From: Brachynemurus nebulosus
Lineage: Eukaryota > Arthropoda > Insecta > Neuroptera > Myrmeleontidae
Reading direction: 5' to 3'
Length of the DNA stretch: 64,000 nt
NCBI GenBank assembly: GCA_035578155.1
Contig: JAPWDM010000043.1
Location: forward strand, 2,230,419 to 2,294,418
Below the pieces are notes generated by a model. It had not been told where the DNA came from and did not search any database. It saw only the letters and a program-made list of their open reading frames with translations. Both the position numbers and the translations under genes were made by a program. Below, one piece after another: positions 49,501 to 61,500 of the stretch. The first letter of the stretch is position 1. The number at the start of each line of letters is the position of its first letter.

Positions 49501-52500
49501 TACTAGAAAAAGCTTACAAAATGAAATTGAGGTTCCTCTACCAGTTTTCATTTTTGAACTCCGTTTGTAATATACTTAGTTGCAAATACCGAATAGATTG
49601 CCCCCCTTCTTCTATAATTTATGGTTACTCGGGTCACAATGGCTATGATTGTAAAAAATGGTAAAAGTTCGTAACTAATTATTTTAAAATTATTATAAGC
49701 TAGACAAAGAAAGTAAATTTAGTGTTATTGCTGTATAACAATGAGCCGATTCATATCGGTGTAAACCAAAGCCGCTTGCTCTCGTTTTGAATCAATTTGT
49801 ACTTGTTCTGAATCAAACTTGGCTTGCTTTTGACATTTTTGTATATTCCTGTCTCATTTTCCATGTTCTAGAGAGAAGGGTCAAGTATTGCGTTCGGTAT
49901 ACATCGTATACAATATACGATGTATACCGAACACTAAACTTGACCCTTCTCTCTAGAACATAGAAAGTGAGACAGGAATATACAAAAATGTCAAAAGCAA
50001 GCCAAGTGTGATTCAAAACAAATGCAAATTTATTCAAAACGAGAGCAAGCGGCTTTGGCTTGGACCGATACGAATCGGCTGATCATATACATATAAAGCT
50101 GTGTCTATACATAATCAAAAAAAAAAAAAAAATTAACTGAAAAACTGTTATTACGATTGTTACTGTACCCAAAATAGAAATTTCGATTAATTAATATCTG
50201 TATATAATTTTTGAAGGCACTGATTGGTGACAACTATTCGACGAAGGAAACTGTCGTGCATGAAAATGGAAAAGTTATGCCTGATAGCGATGATTACAAA
50301 GAATTTCTTCACATTCCATTAGATTATTATGATATTAAACAGAATAAACCTCTTAGATTAAAAAAGAAATTATATGAATTCTATACGGCTCCAATCACAA
50401 AATTTTGGGCAAATGCAGTAAGTAACGAATTTTTTACAACTCTAGTATTATAAAAAAATAACATAAGCTATTTATTAGTGTAACTGAACTTTATAAGTAA
50501 ACAGAGTTTTTAAAAATTTTTTGCTTTTATGTATTAGGTAGGTATTAACCAAAACCAAATTTGAAAATGAACAAAACCTATTACTAAGAATTTTAGTATT
50601 AAATCATATTTAAAAATGAACAAAATCACGATCCCAAGTTGTGTACTCCCTTTGTAAGTATGATAGTTTAGGACTTTTTTTGGAAAAACTAATAAAAAAT
50701 TAGTTTCATTATTAGTAATTTTAAAAAATCCGTACTGAAATATTCTTTAAAAAAAAATTTTAACTTGGCACTGACGACTTACTACTACAATAGTACAAAT
50801 GTGTTCAAGGTTATACGGAGCACTATACTGACAGTGCATTTAAATCGGTATTTGCCTCATACGACCTTGAACACTTGAAAATTCAGTTATATAACACTAG
50901 TAAACAGTGATTTTGTTAAACAAATTCGAGTCGTTTTTTTAAACACTACTATCTACCCACAAATAAACCTTATACTTAGTTTTGTTCAATCACCCTCAGT
51001 TTCTGTTAAACAAAACCGATTACATGAATTTTGCTTACTGACATAAGCCTAAGCGAAACGCTCTTATACTAGGTAAACGAAATGTTCTTCACCCTCTTTT
51101 AATAAATCCTGAAGATGTATTGCTACCTCCATTCAAGGGCGGATCCAACCAATTGAAATGGGAGGGGCGGGGTGCCTCTAAGCCCAGGAGAAATTTTAGG
51201 GAATTGTGTGTTCTGAATGTATGTTTAACTAAAAAAGTTACCTATTTTCGATCAAAGGAAGGGAGCTGCATCCCCCCACAGTCACCTCCCTGGATCCGCC
51301 TGTGCCTCCATTGCACATCAAACTCGGACTTATGAAAAACTTTGCAAAAGCTATGGACACTAATGGAAATGGTTTTTGTTACTTGAAACAAAAATTTCCA
51401 AAAATCAGCGATGCTAAAATGAAAAAGGGTATATTTGTAGGATCACAAATTAGATAACTACGGACTCATAAATAGTTTGAATAAAAACTTAATCCGATCG
51501 AAAAATCTGCATGAACATGTTTTCGAAATATTGTTTATAATTTTCTTGGAAACCACAGGGCCGAAAACTATAAAGAGTTGGTTAGCAACTTCTTAACAGC
51601 TTACAAGGATATGGGATGCAATGTGTCGCTTAAAATACACCTTTTACACTCTCATTTAGATTTTTTTCTCATAATTTGGGGGCCATTAGCGACGAAAACG
51701 GTGAGCGATTCTATCAGTAAATATCTAACATGGAAAAACGGTACCAAGGCAAGTGGAGTGCAAACATGTTAGCTGACTACTGTTGGACACTCAAAGGAGA
51801 TGTATCTAACGCTAAATATTCCCGAAAATCCTGAATAAGATTAAAATATAAGTTATTTTTATTCATTAGATATGATTTTTAACCATATATAATTTAAAAA
51901 AATTAGCTGCTGTTGCAAGAAAACTGAGGGTGACTGAAATTTTTTAAAAACGCAGTTTAGTTACAAATTAGTTGTAAATACAAAATAGCCCATTCAATTT
52001 CATTTAACTTTCATTAAGGTCATTTTTGTCTATCAGTGTAATTAGTCAAATACCCCATTAGTATATACTAATGGGGTATTTGACTAATTTTGGGAAACTG
52101 TTTTAAAATACACGTATTTATCCATAAATACGTTTATGCATCTATTTATTCTTAATTTTTTAAAATAATGCCGAAAATGCTTAGAAAAAATTGATTGAAT
52201 AATTGTGTTTAAAACTAGTGCGAAAACGTTCATTAACTGTCAATTACGTCATATTCTCTAGATAGCAACAGGTGGTCTGTAACTAAGATAAAATACTGTT
52301 TATTACCCGACTGCATCAGAAGGAGGGTAATGTATTTCGAAAGTTTGTATGTATCCTCTGATTATATCTGTTTCTGTGGCGCAGCCTACAGTCTAAACGG
52401 GTTGACGGATTTTGGTAAAGGTGTTGCTGGATTTGTCTTAATCTGGGGATTGCTATAGGCTGCATGAAATTTCAAAATTCATCTCCAAAATAGGGGATGT

Positions 52501-55500
52501 AAAATTTATGTAGTAAACCATTGAGTCTAGAAACGTGAAATTTTACAGACGAGTTCTTTATGTAACGTAGGGAAGCACTAAGAAAAGATTTTTGGGTATT
52601 CATCCCCTAAGGGTATAAAGTTGGGGATGAAAATTTATGAAAGGTAAAATTTTGCATAGGGCCACAGGGGTCCTTTAATAATGTAGAGGAGTATTTAGAG
52701 GTAGAATTTTGTAAAAATTTATCCATTAAGGGTGTAAAATAGGGGATGAAAATTTATATAAAAAACCGCTGGGTTTAGAAATAACGCAAGCAAGCACCAA
52801 GAGTGGATTTCTAAACTTTCGCTTCCTAAGGGGTTAAAATAGGGGATGAAAATTTATATAGAAAACCGCTGGGTTTAGAAACGTAAAATTTTGTACACAG
52901 GTTCCTTAAGTAACGCAAGCAAGCACCAAGAGTGGATTTTTAGAATTTCATTTCCTAAGGGGTTAAAATAGGGGATGAAAATTTATATAGAAATTGTTGA
53001 GTCTAGAAACGTGAAATTCTACAAAGGGGTTCTTTATATAATGTAGGCGCGCACCAAGAAGGGGTTTTGGAAATTCATCCCCTAACGGGGTAAAATAGGC
53101 GGTTAAAATTTATTTAAAAAACCTACTGGGCCCAGGAACGTGAAATTTTGTACAGGATTTCTTTATGTAGCGTAGGTGAGCTCTAAGAAGTGATTTTTGA
53201 AATTTAATTCCGTAAGGATATAAAATAGGGGATGAAAATTTTTATAGAAAACCATTGAGTCTAGAAACGTGAAATTCTGCACAGGTGTTTTTTAGTAACC
53301 TAAGCGTGTACCAAGTGCAGATTTTTAAAATTTCATACCCTAAGGCGGTAGGACAAGGGTTGAAAATTTATATGGAAACTATATAGTTTTTGTCGATGAA
53401 TTAATTCATCCGTGTGAAGTCGATGACTACATAGTAAGTGTACGACATCATTTAATCAACCTTCAATGACTCTATGCGAATGAAGTCATAGACAAAAGCT
53501 AGTATATTAGCGCTAGCATAAAAAAAGTTTTTAATATCAAATTCGTGGTAATTTAAACTGCCAGCCGCAGTAATCTCATATGCGTACCTATATATTTTTA
53601 CCCGACTGCATCAGACGGAGGGTAATGTGTTTAGGAAGTATATATGTATCCTCTGATTATGTCTGTTTCTGTGGCGCAGATGCATAAACGGCTTGACGCA
53701 TTTTGGTAAAGAAGGTGTCACTGGATTCGTCTTAATCTCGGGGGTGCTATAGGCTTCATTAAATTTCAAAATTCATTCCTTAAATAAGGGATGAAAAATT
53801 AATATAGCAAACCACTGGGTGTAGAATCGTGAAATTTTGCAGACGAGTTTTTTATGTAACGTAAGGGAGCACCAAGAAAAGATTTTTGGAAATTCATCCC
53901 TTAGGAATATAAAGTAGGGGATGAAAATTTATGAAAAGTAAAATTTTGCACAGGGCCATCGGGGTCCTTTAGTAATGTAGATGAGTATTAAGAGGGAGAA
54001 TTTTTGTAAAAATCTATCCATTAAGGGTGTAAATTAGGGGATGAAAATTTATATAGGAAACCACTGGGTTTAGAAACGTAAAATTTTGTACAAAGGTTCT
54101 TCTAGAAATGTAAGCAAGCACTAAGAGTGGATTTCTAGACTTTCGCTTCCTAAGGGGTTAAAATAGGGGATGAAAATTTATATAGAAAACCGTTGAGTTT
54201 AGAAACGTTAAATTCTATAAAGGGGTTCTTTATATAATGTAGGCGAGCACCAAGAAGGAATTTTGCAAAATCATCCCCTAAGGGGGTACAATAGGCCGTC
54301 AAAATTTATTTAAAAAACCTACTGGGCTCAGAAACGTGAACTTTTACACAGGATTTCCTTATGTAGCGTAGGTGAGCTATAAGAAGGGATTTTTGGAATT
54401 TTATTTCTTAAGGATATGAAATAGGAGATAAAAATTTATATAGAAAACTATTGGCTCTAGAAACGTGAAATTCTGCACAGGGGTTTTTTAGTAACGTAAG
54501 CGAGTACCAAGTGCAGATTTTTAAAATTTCATACCCTAAGGCGGTAGGACAAGGGTTGAAAATTTATATGGAAACTAGTTTTCAGCCATGGAAACTAGAA
54601 TTCACCCATGTGGAGTTGATGACAACATAGTGTTGTATTTTTGATAATTGTTAATGTTCGATTATTGATAACTTTGGAAAATTAGCACTCAAGGAAAAAA
54701 AACCGGACCACCTTATTCGTTTCATTACTTTATTTTAACTAACTCTAACTGTACATAAAAAGTGTATCAAATGAAAAGGTTTCGCTTTGATTGATAGTGT
54801 CAATGAATGTGTCGCGATGGCGTTACTGTGTCAATTCATGTTTTAGTTATGACAATTCTCCCACGCTTATTTGAAAATATAATTGAAAACAAATGTATCA
54901 TGAAATAGTATAATTACAATATGATATATCGTGTAATGGATGTCAGTATGTATCGAAGTAATTGTTTTGTTGGTTTAATTTGATGTTATGTATTATTTGA
55001 GTAAGGTGTTAACATTGAATCTTATGTATGAAATCACGAAGGTGTTTCGGTAGTTGTCTGACTCTTGCAGATCGCCGTAGAGTCTGGTCTTGAGGGGGCT
55101 GGTCTTCTTCGATTACTGGTTCCTGGATGTCGGCTGGAACAGGGAGTTGGTCTTCCAGGTGTTCTGCGTTAGGTTGATTGAGTGGAATGTTGACTAGATC
55201 TCCTAACTCGATAGTTTGCTGTTGATTACGAGGTTCCGGTGCGAATGATACCGTCCTCTCTGGTTGCTTCTCTGGTTCCGGTTGTGGAACTTCGGTTGAT
55301 CGGAGTTGGTCGATATGGCGCTTCAACTTGTACCCATCGTCTAGTTCTACTAAGTAGTGTAGATGTCCAAATTTACGTACTACTGTTCCAAACTTCCATT
55401 GATTTTTGTTGGGGGTGTAGTAGCGCGCTTGTACGCGTTCTCCCACGCTTAATTGACGGGTTTTTCCTCCTGATGTTTCAGTTGGCTGGAACTTGATTGG

Positions 55501-58500
55501 TTTTAGTGCATCTAGTTGAATGCGCATGTTGCGTTTCAGATACTGTTCAGCAGGAGTTTTCTGGTTATTCAGTGGAGTTGCTCTGTATCTGAAAAGAATT
55601 TCTTGTACTTTTTTCCGCATTGAAACTGGTTCGTCGATCATTGCTGCTAATCGTTTTTTCAATGTTTGCACACTCCTTTCTGCTAACCCGTTTGTGGCTG
55701 GATGTCCTGGCGCGATGAACTTGCAAAAAATTCCCGCTCCTCTGCAGAACTGTTGAAAATCTTCGCTGGTAAAAATTGTGACATTGTCTGAGACAATGAC
55801 TTCTGGAAATCCGTGCCTTGAAAAAATTTCTTGAAGTAGTTCGATGGTCGATGCTGAAGATGGCGCTGCTGAGCATGGTTCAATTTCTGCCCATTTCGAT
55901 TTTGCGTCGATCACCACTAAAAAATGATGTCCTTGGTATGGCCCTGCATAATCGATGTGGATACGTTGCCAATTTTCTTCTGGTTCCTCCCAGGGGTGGA
56001 GGGGGGCTTTCGCCGGGCTGCTCTTTACTTTTGCGCATGAAGGCACGCTCGGACTAGGCGTTCGATGTCTTTGTCGATGTGTTTCCAGTAGACATAACGA
56101 CGGGCGAGTTGTTTCATCTTCGAAATTCCGATGTGTGTTCGATGTAGTTCTTCCAAGACTGCAGTTTGTAGCATTGACGGGACCACGACACGTTGACCTC
56201 TGAAGATTATTCCGTTATCCACGGTAAATTCCAGATCTGTAGTTCCCTCTTCCTGAAGTTCTTGTAGAATGTTGGAAAGTTGCTCATCGTTTTTCGTCTC
56301 TTCCCGAATAGAATCAAAAGTGATTGTAGGGGTGTAGATTGTGTTGATCATTTCTTCACATAGGAGATGAACTTCTTCGTTGATTACACTGTCGGTGTAT
56401 GGCGTTGATTCGTCTTTCAGTGGTGCCCGAGACAATCAATCTGCGTTTGCATTTTCGGATCCTTTCCTGAAGACTACTTTGTAATCGAATCCTGACAAGA
56501 ATGCTGCGTAACGCTGTAGACGGGCTGAAATCCCTGGCAATTTGGCATGTTGATGGAAAATTCTGGACAATGGTTGATTATCTGTGTAAAGTTGAAATTG
56601 TCTTCCAAAAAGATACTGGAAAAATCTGTCCGTTCCGAACACAATTGCTAACGCTTCTCTGTCCAGTTGAGAGTAATTTTGCTCAGCTTGTGTTAACGAA
56701 CGCGATGCGAAGGCGACTGGTTTCTCTTGATCGTCAACAATGTGGGATAGCACTGCTCCGATTCCTGTAGGGCTGGCATCACAAGCAAGTCGTACTTGTA
56801 ATTCGGGGTTAAACGGCACGACAACTCGATGGTTTATGATTTCCTGTTTCAGTTGATTAAAGGCCGCTTCGCATTCTTTTGTCCATTTGAAAACTGTTTT
56901 GTCTTTCAACAAATGCCGGAGAGGGGATGTAATTGTTGAGGCGTCTGGGATGAATCTGCTGTAGAAAGTTACCAATCCTAAAAAAGATTTTGTTTCCTCT
57001 TTTGATTTCGGTCTTGCCATTTCCTTAATAGCTTTGATTTTTTCCGGTGACTTATAAATGAAATTCGATACGTTCCTGAAAAAAACTACATTTTCGGCGA
57101 TTCAGATGTAAGTTAAATTTCCTGAGTTGATCCAGACACTTGATTAAGTTTTCTTTACATTCCTCTTTTGTTGAGCCATGAACGATGATGTCGTCGAAAT
57201 ATTTTTCTGTTTTTGGTATATCCCTCAAAATGTGGTCGATGATACGGTTGAATTCCGATGGAGCCGTTTTGATTCCAAAAGAGATTCGATTCATTTTGTA
57301 TGTTCCTCGATGTGTCGATATTGTTTGGATTTCACTTGATTGATCGTCTACTTGGAGATGAAGATACGCTTTGTAGAGGTCCCGGTTTTCCCGGAGTTTC
57401 AAATTGACCTTGAAGTTTGGGACGCATCCAATCTTTTCTTCGAAAATATCAGCGTACTGCGTGATAATTTGATCTGTTTCGTTGATATTACTTACGGCGT
57501 TGAATTCCATCGATGGCCCTTGATTTTGTTGATCGATTTGCGATAGGTTGATGTTCAATTTTCGGATCCACGCTCGTCCTAGAATTGCGTCATAACCTTC
57601 TGGAACGATGTAGATATCATCTTTGATGATGTTGCCGTTGAATTCCGCTTTGACCTTGATTTTCCCGTCTGGAGCAAAAACGTCCCGTGTGTAAGATCGA
57701 AAACGTATTTTTGCTGGTTCCAGTGGGTTGTTGAATTGTAGTTTCGCATATAGGTTGCGAGGTAGAAACGTGTATCCAGAGCCGGAGTCGATTTCGAATT
57801 GTACTGGTTTTCCCTCGACGTTGACTTGTGCATGGTATCGCTCCAGGTCCTTGTCTGCAGGTCGGTTCTGGTAGGTGTCGATGATTTGGAAAGTTTCGTA
57901 CTCCTTGCTAGTGGCTTCCTTCCCTACAGAGTTAATTTTTTCTTCCTGTACAGAATTAGTAGCCTTTTGTGTTGATTTTGATTTTCCGCTCAATAAGGAC
58001 CCAATACAAACCTTGGCTACATGGCCAGATTTTTTGCATTCGGTACACTTAAGCTTTGATTTATCACTTCGGCAATCTTTTACCGTGTGATTGTCTCTTC
58101 CGCATCTCAAGCATAGGCCATCAATGCCCAATTTGCGGTAGTCGATTTTTGACTTTGTTGAGCCGGAACTGTGTTGGCGCTGGTCACGGTTGTCCTTTTT
58201 ATCCTTTTTGGATTTATTTATTTTGTTGATGTTCGTGGTTGATGTTGGATGTGGTGCCCTCTGTGCCAGTTCCTTCGAGTCGATCTTTGCCGCCTCCAAA
58301 ACAATTGCCTTTGATACGATTTCATCGAAGCTTTTTGTTTCGGATTGCAGCAATTTTTCTCTGATGGAGCTGTCCTTGTGAATGTGAATGAATTGTGCTC
58401 GTAGAAATATATCTATTATAGATGCTGCGCAAGCGCAGTCTGAAACGAAATGGCAGTCTCCGATGTCAGCTCTCAATGTTGCGACATAATCTGAAGTTGA

Positions 58501-61500
58501 CTGTTTATCAGTTTGATATTTCGATAAAAATTGATGTTGAGCAACAAGTACATTCTTTTCCGGCGCTAAGTGCTTTTCCAAAAGATTGATTAATTCTTCG
58601 TATGATTTTTCTTTTGGCTTTTTTGGCGCTGCCAATGCTGCGATCATGTTGAAAAATTTGGTACCGATTAAATTTAAAAGAAGTTTTGCACAGTAATCTT
58701 TGTTATTAAATACATTTTTCATTTCTAAATAATTTTCGAAACGAGACTTGTAATTACGAAATGATTCTTTTGATGAATCGAAATTTTCAAAATTTGGTAA
58801 CAAGGTTGTATTGACTGTTACTCCTTTGTTATTTGTTTGATTTTGATTTGAGTTTTTTTCCAATATTTTGTCAAGCATTATTTGTTGAAATTCCATAAAT
58901 TTTGCAAATGGTGTGGAATCCATTTTTGATAATTACTATGAATGCAATTAAAATTGATTTATCACCTTCAAGCAGTGGAGCAAGCTACTCGATCCACCCA
59001 CTGTCACTACCTGTTGATGATCGTTTACAAAAAAAAAAAAAAAATTTTTCTTTGTTCTATTCTTATTTTTATTTTTTTTTTTTCGCTTGATTTTAATACT
59101 TGAAGAAAATATTGAAAAATGATGAATTTTTAAAAAAATTCGTGTTCGATTTGATTATAAAAACCTGGATGTGTATCGATTTTTTGATCGATTATTTCCT
59201 TTTTGCTCTGTTGCTACGTGTTGAAGTTATGATTCATCGCCACCAGCTTTGTCTTTTTTTGCGGCTAGTTTTTTCCGATTAGCTGATGTTCTCTACGTCT
59301 GCTTGTTTGATTGTTTTCACCTCGTCGCCAATTTGTTGTATTCTTGACAATTGTTAATGTTCGATTATTGATAACTTTGGAAAATTAGCACTCAAGGAAA
59401 AAAAACCGGACCACCTTATTCGTTTCATTACTTTATTTTAACTAACTCTAACTGTACATAAAAAGTGTATCATATGAAAAGGTTTCGCTTTGATTGATAG
59501 TGTCAATGAATGTGTCGCGATGGCGTTACTGTGTCAATTCATGTTTTAGTTATGACACATAGTAAGTGTACGAAATCATTTAATCAACCTTCAGTGACTC
59601 TAAGCGGACGAAGTCGTAGACAAAAGCTATTATATTAGCGCTAGTATAAAAAAAAATTTTAATATCAAATTCGTGATAATTTAGGTTGCCAGCCGCAGTA
59701 ATGTCATATACGTACTTTTATATATTTCTTCTTCTAAATAATTAAACAACACTAAAAAGATCTAAATAAAAAAATTAATTAAAAAAATCAAAAGACCCGA
59801 CTGCATTTAAAGTAAACTAAAACGAGCAGTCGGAGCCAAAGGTGTTGTACCAAGTTAAAGAGAAAAGTTTGATGCGTCCGACTGCTTTACTCTTTATTCA
59901 TTCTTCTTTTTCTCTATTTCATCTTGTTTCCACCGTTTTAGTTTAAATGCAGTCGGGTTTTTTGATTTTTTTAATTAATTTTTTTTTACTGATCACTAGG
60001 AAAAGAAATTATTGATTTTTTTTTAAATTAATTAAATTTAAATCAATTTCTAATTAAATTTAAATCAATTTAAATTTGCTAACCTGAATTTAAAGTAGCG
60101 ACCCTAGTGGCGAAAGTGTTGAAATATAAGAGAATGTAACGTCACAGCCTGTTTTTGTTCACATGGTTTATTGCATGGAAAAAATACTTTTTTAATTAAT
60201 TTTTTTAAAATTAAATAATGATAATTAAGATGAATTAGCATATTAAATCGCTGTTTTTTATTATCAGTTTTCATTAAAATTTGTTTTGATTATTTTTCTT
60301 TGATACTGTTAAATACCCCATTGTAAGTTGTTTAATTGTAAGAGAAATTTATGAAATATCCTTTCTTTTTTTTGTAGATAACTTACGTTTTTTTCCTTAT
60401 GATATTCAGTTATACAGTACTTGTAAAAATGGAACCTGAGGAACCGTCTTGGCAAGAATTATTTTCTATTGCTTATATTAGTACACTAGGTTGCGAAAAA
60501 ATTCGAGAAATCGTATCATCAGAACCGGTTGCTGTTAGTCATAAATTTGCCGTGTGGGCATGGAATATGTGGAATCCTTGCGATGCTGCCGCTATAATAT
60601 TTTTTCTTATTGGTCTTTCGTTACGATTAAAACCATCAACAATGGACGTGGGACGAGTCATATATTGCGTTGATAGCATATATTGGTATTTACGAATATT
60701 AAATATACTCGGCGTTAACAAATACTTAGGTTGGTCTTAAACATTTCCACCGTTAGAATTAATATTATTAAAACTTGCTTAAATTTTAGGACCATTGGTA
60801 ACGATGATGGGAAAAATGGTGAAAAATATGATATACTTTGTAGTATTGTTAGCTGTAGTGTTGATGAGTTTTGGAGTTTCTCGACAAGCAATCTTATTTC
60901 CAGATAGTGAACCAGGATGGTATTTGGCTAAAGAGGTATTACTTGGTCTCATCCACAATGCAATCTGTTCAAAGTCATAAGAGACAAGTATTGGTTTTGA
61001 CCTATTATTACATACCAAGATATTACATATAATTTCAAGGAAAATCACCTATGTACACGAATATGTGTACATAGTCGCACTAGTTACGATGTCAACATCG
61101 TGTATATTGCAGCATTAGTTGTATGTCAGTTACACAGAACGGTATAGAGAGCATATAGGTACACGCTATCTGTGTTACTAATTATGTGCTATATATTATT
61201 GTGTATACAGATTGATTCGCCGTTGATTTTCTTTCACCGCTTAATAGTATCCAAGTAACACTATTCATAGAAATTTAAAATGCTCAGCGTATCTTTGCGT
61301 AAAATTTTATCAAAATCTGGTAAGCATAAATAAGTGCGGAATATAATGGGATAATACATTATCAATACAAAGTTTGTTACTTCATATGACTTTGAACACT
61401 CTATATATGATTAACGATAAATGATTGAATGAAACATAAATTTTAAAAATTTTCAGATATTTTATCAACCTTATTTTATGTTGTATGGAGAAGTATTTGC

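Larger units (their letters stand above)
54631..59557 (-). mobile_element. Ty3/gypsy LTR retrotransposon (probably Mag-like), defective
   Basis: 4927 bases on the minus strand. LTRs of 224 bases at 54631-54854 and 59334-59557 differ at three places that I counted. CATAG is doubled (54626-54630, 59558-59562). After the 5' LTR the minus strand reads AATTGGCGACGAGGTG (primer site); before the 3' LTR it reads AAGCGTGGGAGAAT (purine tract). Gag and Pol share one frame. A deletion in the reverse transcriptase, a stop and frame changes show it cannot move by itself. Clade placement rests on general likeness to K02A2.6-type sequences and is tentative. Confidence 0.92.
53598..59735. repeat. 1.3 kb repeat, copy 2, split by a Ty3/gypsy element
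   Basis: The first part is 53598-54630, the second 59558-59735. Comparison with copy 1 (tacatagtaagtgtacg near 53430) shows the site where the LTR element entered and that CATAG was doubled. Matches between the copies are about 85-90 per cent by eye. Confidence 0.8.

Noticed and set aside
51120..51335. 71-codon open frame upstream of the decayed repeat protein
   Set aside because: Its sequence has no domain likeness and is not in the frame of the HIKLGLM stretch that follows.
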